From NCBI GenBank assembly GCA_021773365.1, contig JAJFKF010000136.1:1-36097 (forward strand): 36,097 nt of DNA, read 5' to 3'. The notes beneath the pieces are model-generated. The model saw only the letters and a program-made list of their open reading frames with translations, was not told the origin of the DNA and ran no database searches. Source of the DNA: Gammaproteobacteria bacterium. Lineage in GTDB: Bacteria > Pseudomonadota > Gammaproteobacteria > Steroidobacterales > Steroidobacteraceae. Positions 1 to 9,099 of the stretch are shown here, piece after piece. Position 1 is the stretch's first letter. Every line of letters begins with the position of its first letter. Made by a program: the position numbers and the translations under genes.

Positions 1-187
1 AAGGTGACCCTTACACCGAAGGCTTCAGCCGCCTATCCTTGTGCGACTGCTCCGATTGCTACCGGCTGGAGCGACAGTTGCCGGGTGGGATTCGCACCCA
101 CTGGGACGCCGTGCCTTTCCACGGCGCACGAGAAATGCGGGCTGACCTTCGAGCGGAAGATTCCGACGCAGGGCGGGAATGTCGAGG
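1..187 (-). other. Unresolved non-coding stretch with T-loop hairpin and cobalamin-riboswitch-like words
   Basis: No convincing gene is seen here. Read on the minus strand, positions 97-81 form a five-base-pair stem with a seven-base loop TGCGAAT, a T-loop like the one in L4 of cobalamin riboswitches. It is followed after a short gap by GCAACTGT (around 80-70), also a cobalamin riboswitch word. A GTGCCG/CGGCAC-type pairing lies just before it. The usual AGGGAA box and the terminal CCAGGAGACC box are not recognisable, and the spacing is shorter than in the standard aptamer. If it is a riboswitch, it would control a minus-strand gene beyond the left edge. A plus-strand frame is also open from the edge to a stop at 225-227, so the tail of an unknown protein cannot be excluded. 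Confidence 0.25.
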
Positions 188-991
188 CTATTTCGGCTGG
201 GCCAGCTCGATACTCACCGGACAATGATCACTGCCCATGACGTCCGGATGAATGTTTGCCGCTTTCACCAGGCTGCGCAGCTTCGGAGAAGCGAGCACAT
301 AGTCGATCCTCCATCCCACGTTGCGCGCGCGCGAGTTGGCGAAGTGGCTCCACCAGGAGTAGTGGCCGTTGCCTTCCGTGAACAGACGAAAAGTGTCGAT
401 GAAACCGGCATCGACAAAGTTCTGGAAGCCCTTGCGTTCTTCGTCGGTGAATCCCTTCTTGCCGCGATTGGGTTTCGGGTTGGCCAGGTCGAGCTCGGTG
501 TGGGCGACGTTGAGGTCGCCGCAGAAGATGACCGGTTTCTTTTTCTCCAGCAGCTTGCAGTAGGCAAGGAATGCCGGATCCCAGTGTTCGAAACGCAGCG
601 GCAGGCGACTGAGATCTTCCTTGGCGTTGGGCGTGTAGACGGTGACGACGTAGAACTTCTCGTACTCGGCGGTAATGACCCGACCTTCCTCGGCGCTGTC
701 GCGCTGCAGCTCATCGGCAAAGGTGAAACGGCTGGCGAAACTGTCCGGGAGACCATTGGTTACCTGCAGCGGTTCGGTGCGCGAGAAAATGGCCGTGCCG
801 GAGTAGCCCTTCTTGACGGCGGAGTTCCAGTACTCGTGGTAGTCCGGCAGGTCGATTTCCACCTGATTGCGTTCGGCCTTGGTCTCCTGCAGGCACAGGA
901 TGTCCGGCTGGTGTTCGGCGAGGAAGGGCTGGAACAGCCCCTTTTTCAGCACGGCACGGATGCCGTTGACGTTCCAGGAATAGATCTTCAT
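188..991 (-). CDS. xth: Exodeoxyribonuclease III (AP endonuclease family)
   Basis: A 267-residue enzyme of the ExoIII/ExoA family, which cuts DNA 5' of abasic sites and removes 3' blocking groups in base excision repair. The N-terminus MKIYSWNVNGIRA, the QETK metal-binding glutamate (near residue 37), the GDLNVAH motif, the NVGWRIDYVL segment and the final SDHCPVSIEL Asp-His pair are all present, so the full catalytic set is intact. Length matches the family. The start ATG overlaps the stop of the upstream antiporter gene as ATGA, so the two are probably translated from one message although their functions are unrelated. Identification is secure; the ExoIII versus ExoA subfamily label is less so. 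Confidence 0.95.
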   Translation of the reverse strand: MKIYSWNVNGIRAVLKKGLFQPFLAEHQPDILCLQETKAERNQVEIDLPDYHEYWNSAVKKGYSGTAIFSRTEPLQVTNGLPDSFASRFTFADELQRDSAEEGRVITAEYEKFYVVTVYTPNAKEDLSRLPLRFEHWDPAFLAYCKLLEKKKPVIFCGDLNVAHTELDLANPKPNRGKKGFTDEERKGFQNFVDAGFIDTFRLFTEGNGHYSWWSHFANSRARNVGWRIDYVLASPKLRSLVKAANIHPDVMGSDHCPVSIELAQPK

Positions 992-2192
992 TCGTTTGGT
1001 TTGACAGAGTCTGGTTGATGGGGCGCAAGCACCATGCTGCGCGCGGTGAGATGATCGAACTCCGGCGGCGGCGCCCGGTGCAGCAGGCTGGGCAGCATGG
1101 TGGTAACCACGGCATAGATCACCAGGCCGCCGTAGATCATCGATGAGATGGCGAACTCGGCTCGGAGAATCCCGGCGATGACCAGCGTGAACACCAGCGT
1201 GGGCAGCATGGGAATGGCCACGCGCATGCCGTGGCGCCGTGACTCGCCCAGCGCCAGGTGGCGGTGTGAGCCGACGGAGAACAGCCGCAACGGCACGATG
1301 GCGGCGAGGAAGCCCAATCCCACCAACAGCGCCATCCAGCTGAAGTCCGTGGCTCTCAGCTGCAGGCCGGCATAGAAGAAGTAGAACGGCACGAACAGCG
1401 ACGCCAGCGCTTCCACCGCGTGCAGCATCTTCTCGTTCTCGGTGGCCGCCATCTGCGCGCGAAAACGCTGTGCCACCACACCGACCAGGAAGGCGCCGAC
1501 CAGGTAGTACACGCCCAGCGCCTTGGTGATCAGGGCGCAGGTCACGGCGACGATGATCAGGAAGGCGAAGTCGGATTTTGGCGCGTAGGGCACGATCAGG
1601 CGCGCGAATACGCGAAAGGCGAAGGGCAGCACGGCAATCAACGCCAGCAGCGCGGCGCAGGAAAGCGTCAGTTCCATGGCAGTCTCGGAGCGCAGATCAA
1701 CAAACAGCACCGCAAGGGCGATGATCTCCACCGCAATGACCTTGGAGCGGATCCAGGAGCTTTCCTGCGGACTACTGCCGAGCGCGGACAGCGAATCGAG
1801 GATGAAGCCCGCCGAGGGCGTCACCAGGGCCAGCGCCACCAGCACTGCCGGGCGCCACTCCAGTCCGAACAAGAGCTGGATGAAGTACGCCACACCACCC
1901 AGCATGGTCAGCTGGATCAGCACATGCTGCAGCAGTACCGCGATATTGCGCCGCAGCTCGCGGAAATCCACTTCCAGGCCGGCGAACAGAAACAGCGACG
2001 CGATGCCCAGCGCTGCCAGCAGCGACACGGTGGGATCGCCAGCGAACAGTCCGAAGCCCATGCCGGCCCCCGCGCCGAGCGCAAACCCGGTGATGGCCGT
2101 GGGAATGCCGAAGCGCTGCAGGATGCGCGGCACGATGAACAGGCCAAACAGCAGGATGACGTAGGCCACTTCATCGGAAATTGTTATGGACA
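988..2192 (-). CDS. Cation:proton antiporter (CPA2 / Na+/H+ exchanger domain)
   Basis: A polytopic inner-membrane protein of about 400 residues made almost entirely of hydrophobic segments, with the sodium/hydrogen exchanger fold of the CPA2 family. Supporting segments include the early GFALGAGAG stretch, the LFLFAGLEVDFRELRR segment typical of this family, and VTPSAGFILDSL in the core. There is no C-terminal TrkA-N domain, unlike the divergent neighbour at 2383. The start chosen is TTG at 2192, preceded by GGGAGA at good spacing; an in-frame ATG at 2232 would add about 13 residues but lacks a clear ribosome site. The gene overlaps xth by ATGA. The ion transported (Na+ or K+ against H+) cannot be read from the sequence. 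Confidence 0.85.
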
Positions 2193-2382
2193 AGCGGATC
2201 TCCCTGCCGGCGAACCGGCGGCATTCTGACACGGGCGGCGTGACGGTGACAGCGGCCGCTGCTGCAGCATCGCTGATGGCAGGTTCAAGTGCTCAACGGG
2301 GTAGAAAGAGGCTGACGGCCAGCGGCGTGCTCTGCTTCAATACCCGTCCTGCCGCCCGCGCGGCTGCATCCGGAGGATGCCG

Positions 2383-4155
2383 ATGCCACACGATGTCTCC
2401 CTGATAACCACCATTGCAGCCGCTTTCGTGCTGGCATTCGTGCTGGGGCTGCTCGCCGTGCGGCTGCGCCTGCCACCGCTGGTGGGTTACCTGCTCGCTG
2501 GTGTGCTGATCGGGCCGTTCACGCCGGGATTCGTGGCCGATCTCGGCCTCGCCGGACAGCTTGCGGAGATCGGAGTCATCCTGCTGATGTTCGGTGTGGG
2601 TCTGCATTTTTCCATCGCCGACCTGATGGCAGTGCGGCGCATCGCGCTACCCGGCGCCGTGGCGCAGATCACCACGGCCACGCTCATCGGTATCGCGATG
2701 GTGCAGTTGTGGGGCTGGGGCATCGGCGCCGGGCTGATCTTCGGGCTGTCGCTTTCTGTTGCCAGCACCGTGGTGCTGCTGCGCGCTCTGGAACAGCGCA
2801 ACGCCCTGCACTCCCCGGAGGGGCGCATCGCCGTAGGCTGGCTCATCGTCGAGGATCTGGCGATGGTGCTGGCGCTGGTGCTGCTGCCGGCAGTGTCGGA
2901 GCTGCTCGGCGGCGAGGCGCCAGCCAGCCTGGCCGGATACGCGGCGGGTGGCAATGTAGCGTTTGCGCTTGGACTCACGCTGGCCAAGGTCGCCTTGTTT
3001 GTCGGGCTGGCGCTGGTAGTCGGAACCCGTGTGGTGCCCTGGCTGCTGATGCAGGTGGCGCGCACCGGCTCGCGGGAGCTGTTCACGCTGGCCGTGCTGG
3101 CCATTGCGCTGGGGATCGCCTACGGCTCGGCCGAACTGTTCGGGGTGTCCTTCGCGCTGGGCGCCTTCTTTGCCGGTGTTGTGCTCAGCGAGTCGGATCT
3201 GAGCCATCAGGCGGCGGCAAACTCGCTGCCGCTGCAGGATGCCTTCGCCGTGCTGTTCTTCGTATCAGTCGGCATGCTGTTCGATCCCGGCATTGTCGTG
3301 CGCGAGCCGCTGGCCGTGCTGGCCGTACTCAGCGCCATCATGATCGGCAAGTCGGTGGCCGCCTTCCTGATCGTCATTGCCTTCCGCTATCCAGCTGTCA
3401 CGGCGCTGACCGTATCAGCCAGCTTGGCACAGATCGGGGAGTTCTCCTTCATTCTGGCCGGGCTGGGAATGTCGCTGGGGCTGCTGCCTGCGCAGGGCTA
3501 CAACCTCATCCTTGCCGGCGCGCTGCTGTCCATCGCGCTCAATCCACTGGCCTTTGCCGGCATCGCACCCACCGTCTCCTGGCTGGAACGGCATCCGCGG
3601 CTGCGGCGGCTGCTCGACCGCAGTGGCTCCACTCCACCCGCGGCCACGACGCCAGAGGACGGCAAGCCCGCACCGAAGGATCACGCCATTCTCATCGGCT
3701 ACGGCCGGGTAGGTGGTGTCATCGGTCCTGCGCTCGAGCATCAGGGTTTTACGGTTGTGGTGGTCGAGCGCGACTCGCATCTGCTGACCGGACTGCGGAA
3801 CCGAGGTGTGCGCGCAGTCTATGGAGACGCCAGCACGCCGGGCGTGCTCGCGGCTGCGGGACTGAAATCCGCGCGACTGCTGGTGATCGCCTCGCCGGAT
3901 GGATTCCAGACCCGGCGCATCGTCGAGATCGCGCGCGAGGAGAATCCCGGTATCGACCTGGTGGTGCGGACTCACAGCAGTGAGGAGCTGGAGTATCTGC
4001 AAGGACAGAACATCAGCTGCGCAGTCATGGGAGAGCGTGAGCTGGCTCTGGGCATGATCGAGCACGCTCTGCTCAGACTGGGTGTACCTCGCGACAGGGT
4101 CCATCTGGTCATCGCCCAGGGTCGGGGTGAGTACGTCGACACCGAGGGAAGGTAG
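2383..4155 (+). CDS. ybaL: KefB/YbaL-type cation:proton antiporter with TrkA-N domain
   Basis: A 590-residue protein with an N-terminal CPA2 antiporter domain (about residues 5-395, roughly a dozen membrane segments, including LPPLVGYLLAGVLIGPFTPG and LIVEDLAMVLALVLLP) and a cytoplasmic C-terminal TrkA-N/RCK domain (about 430-560). The latter begins ILIGYGRVGG, a Rossmann dinucleotide-binding loop, followed by the acidic VVVVERD end of the second strand. This arrangement is that of E. coli YbaL and the RosB/KefB group, probably K+ or Na+/H+ exchange gated by NAD(H). GGAGG lies six bases before the ATG at 2383, which is preferred over the ATG at 2377. It is divergent from the other antiporter gene, with a 190-base gap between them. 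The gene symbol is by resemblance only. Confidence 0.85.
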   Translation: MPHDVSLITTIAAAFVLAFVLGLLAVRLRLPPLVGYLLAGVLIGPFTPGFVADLGLAGQLAEIGVILLMFGVGLHFSIADLMAVRRIALPGAVAQITTATLIGIAMVQLWGWGIGAGLIFGLSLSVASTVVLLRALEQRNALHSPEGRIAVGWLIVEDLAMVLALVLLPAVSELLGGEAPASLAGYAAGGNVAFALGLTLAKVALFVGLALVVGTRVVPWLLMQVARTGSRELFTLAVLAIALGIAYGSAELFGVSFALGAFFAGVVLSESDLSHQAAANSLPLQDAFAVLFFVSVGMLFDPGIVVREPLAVLAVLSAIMIGKSVAAFLIVIAFRYPAVTALTVSASLAQIGEFSFILAGLGMSLGLLPAQGYNLILAGALLSIALNPLAFAGIAPTVSWLERHPRLRRLLDRSGSTPPAATTPEDGKPAPKDHAILIGYGRVGGVIGPALEHQGFTVVVVERDSHLLTGLRNRGVRAVYGDASTPGVLAAAGLKSARLLVIASPDGFQTRRIVEIAREENPGIDLVVRTHSSEELEYLQGQNISCAVMGERELALGMIEHALLRLGVPRDRVHLVIAQGRGEYVDTEGR

Positions 4156-4200
4156 CCGCACGATCCACGATGGCCCCTCCAGCAATGGCGCGGTATCCGT

Positions 4201-5262
4201 TCAGCTCCCGGGCAGCGATGCCTGCCCGTTCTCCAGATCGAGCAGGAATTTCTTGCGCCACACCCCGCCGCCGTAGCCACCGAGCTCGCCGCTGGCGTTC
4301 ACCACCCGGTGGCAGGGAATGACGATGGCGATGCGGTTCATGCCGTTGGCGGTACCGACCGCGCGGCAGGCCCTGGCGTCGCCTATCGCGCTCGCCAGAT
4401 CGCGGTAGGACCAGGTTTGTCCGTACGGAATGGTCAGCAACGCCTGCCATACCTTTTCCTGGAACGGTGTGCCGCGGTAATCCAGCGGCAGGTCGAAATC
4501 GCTGCGCTTGCCGGCAAAATACTCCGCCAACTGTTTGCGCAATGTACGCAACACCCGGTTGGTCCCCGGCACCAGTGTGGTCTGGAAGCGGCGCTTCAGG
4601 GTCTGCAGCTGCGCTTCCAGCATGCGGCGGTCGCTGAATTCCAGCAGGCACACGGTGTCGTTTGTTGCACCGGCCACCAGCGGGCCTACCGGAGTTTCCA
4701 GCCAGTCCAGATGGATGGCGTCACGCGCGCGGGCTGCGGTGGGCGTCGCGCCGAATACCCGTTCGAAGGCTGTACGGAAACCGCTTTCGGAACTGAAACC
4801 CGCTTCGCTCATGGCATCACTCACGGTGGCGCCCTCCTGGATACGCAAGAATGCCGCACTCAGGCGGCGGGATCGGCACCAGGCCTGGAAGGTCAGACCG
4901 TAGTGTTTGAGAAAGTAGCGCCGCGCGCGCGCGGGATCGACACCCAGGCGGCGCAGTTCACCGGCCGGGAGGCGCACCGTGGGGTTGCGCTCGACCTTGT
5001 GCATGAGTTTCTGCACCCACGCCGGGCCGCGTCCCGCGATATCCAGTGGCCGGCAGCGCTTGCAAGGGCGGTAGCCGGAGAAGGCGGCCTCCTTTGGCGT
5101 GGCGAAGAATTCCACGTTTTCCGGTCGCGGTTTGCGCGCCGGGCAGGAAGGGCGGCAGAAAATGCCCGTGGTGCGCACGGCGGTGATGAACACCCCGTCG
5201 TAGGAGGCATCGCCGGTCATGAAGGCCCGGCGCATCTCGCGCGTGGAGGGCATGGATTTCAT
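4201..5262 (-). CDS. ada: Ada: bifunctional regulator and O6-methylguanine-DNA methyltransferase
   Basis: A 353-residue Ada protein with all expected parts in order. The N-terminal zinc domain has Cys36, Cys40, Cys67 and Cys70, matching the E. coli methylphosphotriester-accepting site. An AraC-type helix-turn-helix region follows (about 85-185, with ARRYFLKHYGLTFQAW and the second helix pair). A C-terminal methyltransferase domain carries the acceptor PCHRV at Cys317. It repairs O6-methylguanine and methylphosphotriesters by irreversible self-methylation and, once methylated, normally activates the adaptive response. A second in-frame ATG lies three codons downstream at 5253. No alkB or aidB homologue is next to it in this window. 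Confidence 0.96.
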   Translation of the reverse strand: MKSMPSTREMRRAFMTGDASYDGVFITAVRTTGIFCRPSCPARKPRPENVEFFATPKEAAFSGYRPCKRCRPLDIAGRGPAWVQKLMHKVERNPTVRLPAGELRRLGVDPARARRYFLKHYGLTFQAWCRSRRLSAAFLRIQEGATVSDAMSEAGFSSESGFRTAFERVFGATPTAARARDAIHLDWLETPVGPLVAGATNDTVCLLEFSDRRMLEAQLQTLKRRFQTTLVPGTNRVLRTLRKQLAEYFAGKRSDFDLPLDYRGTPFQEKVWQALLTIPYGQTWSYRDLASAIGDARACRAVGTANGMNRIAIVIPCHRVVNASGELGGYGGGVWRKKFLLDLENGQASLPGS

Positions 5263-5328
5263 GCCGGTGAAACTACCATCACCCCGGTGAGAGCGCCCAC
5301 CGAAAAAGTGACAGTGCAGCAGCGCTGG

Positions 5329-6582
5329 TCAGCGCTTCTTCACGTCCGAGCGACTCTTGCCCCGGCTCTGGCGGATGACGCTGCCGTCCTTGAGCTTGTC
5401 CAGCGCCAGCACGATCTGCTGGTCGCCCCGGAGCAATGCCTCGCCGCCGATGCCCGGCATGAAGTCGTGCGGTTCGATGTCGCGATCCACCAGAACGTCG
5501 GGCGTGATGCCCTTGTGGTGAATGGAGACTCCCGAGGGTGTGTAGTACCGGGACGTGGTCAGCTTGATCGCGCGGCCATCCGACAGCGGCATGACGGTCT
5601 GTACCGATCCCTTGCCGAAAGTGGTGCGTCCCACCAGCAGGGCGCGACCGTGATCCTTCAGTGCGCCGGCCACGATTTCCGAGGCGGACGCCGACCCGCT
5701 GTTGACCAGCACCACGATCTCGGCGCCATCGGTGATGTCGCCAGGCGTGGCGTCCATTTCAAACTTCGATTCGGCCACGCGGCCGCTGGCGGTGACAATG
5801 ATGCCATCGTCGAGGAAGGCATCGGACACGTTCACCGCCGCTTCGAGCACGCCGCCGGGGTTGTTGCGCAGATCGAGCACCAGGCCCTTCAGGCCCGTGG
5901 GGCTGGCGGCTTTCAGCGCGGTGATGGAGTTGTTGAGATCCAGGCCTGTGGTCTCGCTGAAATGCGTGATGCGCACGTAGCCGTAGCCGGGCTCGAGCAA
6001 CTCGTGCTTGACGCTGTGAACCTGTACGTTGGAACGCTCCAGCAGGAATTCCAGCGGCGAGGACACGCCCTCGCGCGTAACCCTGACTTTTACCGTGGTG
6101 CCTGCCCGGCCGCGCATGCGGTTGATGGCCTCGTTGAGGGTGGCCTGTTCCACCGCTACGCCGTCGATGCTGATGATGGTGTCGCCGGGCTCGATGCCGG
6201 CCTTGGCTGCCGGAGTGCCTTCAATGGGCGCCACCACTTTTACCGCGCCGCCTTCCATGGTGACCTCAATGCCCACGCCGGAATAGTTGCCCGTGGTGCT
6301 GATGCGGATTTCGTCGTACTCCTCGTTGTCGAGGAAGGCCGAATGCGGATCGAGGGAGGAGACCATCCCGCGGATGGCGTTTTCAATCAGGGTGCGGTCA
6401 TCGACGCGCTCGACATAGTCGCGGCGCACGTGCTCGAGGACTTCCGCCAGAAGGCGCGCATCTTCCCAGGGCAGAGTCTCGGCAACGGGTTCCTTGTCGG
6501 CATGTACCTGGTTGAGAGGCAGGCTCGCGCCCAGCGTCAACGCCGTACACACGGCCAGCAGGGTGGAAAGTTTCACCGACAT
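5329..6582 (-). CDS. ctpA: Carboxyl-terminal processing protease (S41 family)
   Basis: A 417-residue periplasmic protease. A cleavable signal peptide starts MSVKLSTLLAVCTALTLG and ends near VHA. A PDZ domain follows (VGIEVTMEGGAVKVVAPIEGTPA, about residues 95-175), then the S41 catalytic domain with LVLDLRNNPGG, the serine motif NSGSASASE and the lysine motif TTFGKGSVQ, the Ser-Lys dyad of tail-specific proteases. It cuts substrates at their C-termini in the envelope. The start at ATG 6582 is chosen because AGGAG precedes it and the signal peptide begins there; the frame is open further upstream. In many gammaproteobacteria ctpA follows envC directly. Here a c-di-GMP gene lies between them. 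Confidence 0.93.
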   Translation of the reverse strand: MSVKLSTLLAVCTALTLGASLPLNQVHADKEPVAETLPWEDARLLAEVLEHVRRDYVERVDDRTLIENAIRGMVSSLDPHSAFLDNEEYDEIRISTTGNYSGVGIEVTMEGGAVKVVAPIEGTPAAKAGIEPGDTIISIDGVAVEQATLNEAINRMRGRAGTTVKVRVTREGVSSPLEFLLERSNVQVHSVKHELLEPGYGYVRITHFSETTGLDLNNSITALKAASPTGLKGLVLDLRNNPGGVLEAAVNVSDAFLDDGIIVTASGRVAESKFEMDATPGDITDGAEIVVLVNSGSASASEIVAGALKDHGRALLVGRTTFGKGSVQTVMPLSDGRAIKLTTSRYYTPSGVSIHHKGITPDVLVDRDIEPHDFMPGIGGEALLRGDQQIVLALDKLKDGSVIRQSRGKSRSDVKKR

Positions 6583-6686
6583 CACATGCTCCTGAGCTGC
6601 CCCTAATGAATTACAGGGCGCGCCCGTGATGGTACAGCGGCGTCGCGTCCAGACCAATATGAGCCTTCCGTGGTGGCGAAGGTTCC

Positions 6687-8981
6687 TCAGTGGGTGGTGG
6701 CGGTGACGATGACGCCTGCAGGCATGGCGCCGTCGCGTCCAGGCGACTGCGCAAACGCTTCAAATACAGGCAGATCGCGCAAAACGTCAGCTAAAGGCTG
6801 CGGCTTGCCCAAACAAAATCCCTGGCCGTAATCCACCCCGAGGGCCGCAATCTGCCGACGAATTTCGTCGGTCTCGACGTACTCGGCCACCGTTTCCATG
6901 GACATTGTCTTCGCCAATTGCGCAATGGCGCGAACCATCGACTGCGAGCGGGCGTCATGGATCACGTCGCGCACGAAGCTGCCATCGATCTTCAACACTG
7001 ACACCGGCAGGGCCTTCAGGTAGGCCAGTGAGCTGAAACCGGTGCCGAAATCATCAAGCGCAAAACGGCAGCCGAGATCGCGCAGCCGCTTCATGAAGGT
7101 CTCGGCCCGCCCCATGTTTGCCACGGCGGCGGTCTCGGTGAGCTCGAAACACAGCAGTTCAGGCGGCAGGCCGCAGGCGCGTACCGCGGACTCGACGAAG
7201 TCCGCGAATTCCGGCTGGGCGATGGACTGCGCCGATAGATTGATGGTGAAACAGCAGGCATGGCGCCGGGTAAGTTCCGCCTGCTCTACCAGCCCGGCCA
7301 GCGCATTCTCAATTACCCAGCGGTCGATGGACGGCATCAGCTGGTAACGCTCGGCGGCTGACATGAATTTCTCCGGCGGCAGCCGCTGGCCATCCTCGTT
7401 GAGCATCCGCAGCAGCATCTCGAAATGAGGCGCCTTTGGCTCACCCTGCAACGGCAGGATGGGTTGCAGATCCAGCACGAAACGTCCTTCGCGCAATGCG
7501 TCACGCACCTGTGCCGCCACGTTGATGTCGGTATGACGGCGCACGATGCTGACATCGGCATCCTCGTATACCTCGACGCGGTCGCGGCCGCGGTCCTTGG
7601 CAGCCTTGCAGGCCACCTCGGCCGTAGCCAGCGTGTGCGCCAGCTTGCCCTTGGGCCCGCCGAGCAAAGCTACGCCCGCACTGACTGAAATCTCGGGGCT
7701 TTGCTCACCGCCAGTCTCGCTGGGAATGCGCCGCACGGCATCACACAGCTCGCGGGCTATTTGTTTGCCTGTATCGAGGTCGCAATCCGGCAGCAGCAGC
7801 GCAAAGCGATCGCCCGACATACGGGCGCTGATCGAGCGCGAATGGGACACGCGCCGCATCAGCTCAGCCACCCGGGAGATCACCGAATCTCCAATATGCA
7901 TGCCGAAGTTTTCATTGATGACGTGCATCTGATCGATGTCGACATACACCACGCTGTGCTCGGTGCTGCCCGCTTCGGTCAGCGCGGCAATGGCATGGCG
8001 CTCGAAGGCCGCGCGCGTAAGCAGGCCCGTGGCGTTGTCATAGTTGGCCTGCAGAACGGCGGCCACCTTGCGGGCCAGAAGCCGGGCGATACGTGTGTGG
8101 CGGTGGTCGAAATCCGGCATGTTCTCGGTGCGGAACAGGGCGAAGAAGCCCACCACGCGCTGCGAGGACTGGCGCACCGGGCAGGAAAGAATCTTGTAGG
8201 GCGTGGAGGTCGGGTTGTCGCTGGCGATTACCTTGTTGACCACCAGCGTGCGGCCCTGCAGCTGTGCCCAGGTCATCAGGTGACGATGCGTTCGTGTCAG
8301 CGCCTCGGCACCCTGGGCCGAAGAGGTGCCCTTGGACACACGGCAGATGGCGATTCCTTTCTCCGGAATGACCAGCGCACCGAAGGGTGCATCCAGGTGA
8401 TCAACCGTTCGCTGCACGATCCAGCGCAACTCATCGGTGTCGTCGCCCAACGATTCCTCATCCGGATTGCCGGTGGCATGGCCGTCGGACGTGATGGCCA
8501 CCAGCAGGTCAAGGTCGCGGTCATGAGAGGCGAGACTGCGGCCCAGCGCGCCGATGGTCTCCTGGGATGCCAGCTCGCGCTGCAGGCACTCAATGGCTGG
8601 ACGAAGCAGGCTGTGAATGAAGGACCAGGCGCGGATCTCGGTGCGCTCGGTGCGGGCGGTAACTACCAGCAGGGCAAGCCGCTCGCCGGAATCGTCCTGG
8701 AGCCAGAACAGATAGACCGGCGTGCCGTCATCAAGGCGCTTGAGCAGACCCTCTTCCGGCCCGGGCGGGGTCTCGCAGGCGGCTTCCACCAGCGGATGCA
8801 GATCCGGACTCTCGATGTCGCTGCTCGACCAGAAGCGCACCCCGACAGCATCGAACAGGTCAATGTTCTCGGCTCGCGGCATCAGCATGCGGATGAGCTG
8901 GCCGTAGGGCTCAAGGGACCGGGGGAGACCGGCGGTGGCTGTGGTGGCAGTCTGTTTGATCGTCATGCGGGCGGAATCCAT
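6687..8981 (-). CDS. GAF-GGDEF-EAL protein, degenerate GGDEF signature
   Basis: A 764-residue cytoplasmic protein. Residues about 180-310 look like a GAF-type sensor domain, 315-475 a GGDEF domain and 495-740 an EAL domain. The GGDEF signature reads SGDRF (389-393), so cyclase activity is unlikely. The EAL signature reads EML (521-523), which keeps the glutamate. The other phosphodiesterase residues look present: Asn581 in INLSAQS, the glutamate of ELTE, Asp643-Asp644 in DDFGTG, Lys664 in LKID, a glutamate in VAEYVE and YGQG. The likely role is c-di-GMP hydrolysis with the GGDEF domain as a GTP or c-di-GMP sensor. No membrane segment or signal peptide is seen. It sits between envC and ctpA on the same strand, an unusual place for such a gene. 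Confidence 0.88.
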   Translation of the reverse strand: MDSARMTIKQTATTATAGLPRSLEPYGQLIRMLMPRAENIDLFDAVGVRFWSSSDIESPDLHPLVEAACETPPGPEEGLLKRLDDGTPVYLFWLQDDSGERLALLVVTARTERTEIRAWSFIHSLLRPAIECLQRELASQETIGALGRSLASHDRDLDLLVAITSDGHATGNPDEESLGDDTDELRWIVQRTVDHLDAPFGALVIPEKGIAICRVSKGTSSAQGAEALTRTHRHLMTWAQLQGRTLVVNKVIASDNPTSTPYKILSCPVRQSSQRVVGFFALFRTENMPDFDHRHTRIARLLARKVAAVLQANYDNATGLLTRAAFERHAIAALTEAGSTEHSVVYVDIDQMHVINENFGMHIGDSVISRVAELMRRVSHSRSISARMSGDRFALLLPDCDLDTGKQIARELCDAVRRIPSETGGEQSPEISVSAGVALLGGPKGKLAHTLATAEVACKAAKDRGRDRVEVYEDADVSIVRRHTDINVAAQVRDALREGRFVLDLQPILPLQGEPKAPHFEMLLRMLNEDGQRLPPEKFMSAAERYQLMPSIDRWVIENALAGLVEQAELTRRHACCFTINLSAQSIAQPEFADFVESAVRACGLPPELLCFELTETAAVANMGRAETFMKRLRDLGCRFALDDFGTGFSSLAYLKALPVSVLKIDGSFVRDVIHDARSQSMVRAIAQLAKTMSMETVAEYVETDEIRRQIAALGVDYGQGFCLGKPQPLADVLRDLPVFEAFAQSPGRDGAMPAGVIVTATTH

Positions 8982-9099
8982 CCGGGGAAGCCAAAGCGTG
9001 GGCCTGCGATCATCTGCCGTGGCGCCTGGACGGGCCTTGAAGCAGTTGGCTATTTGGCGCCTTACGCTGGCGCTGATTCACGTTATGCGATGCAGGTCA

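Noticed and set aside
70-150. A tRNA suggested by the T-loop hairpin on the minus strand
   Set aside because: No matching 5' acceptor strand, anticodon arm or D-arm is found upstream at tRNA distances.
2709-3983. A 424-codon open frame on the plus strand inside the KefB/YbaL-type gene
   Set aside because: Composition is Arg/Gly/Ala-rich and without domains; the other frame gives a complete antiporter with TrkA-N domain.
4309-6606. A 765-codon open frame on the plus strand
   Set aside because: It lies opposite ada and ctpA, which have full domain evidence; the frame is a GC-rich shadow with no recognisable domain.
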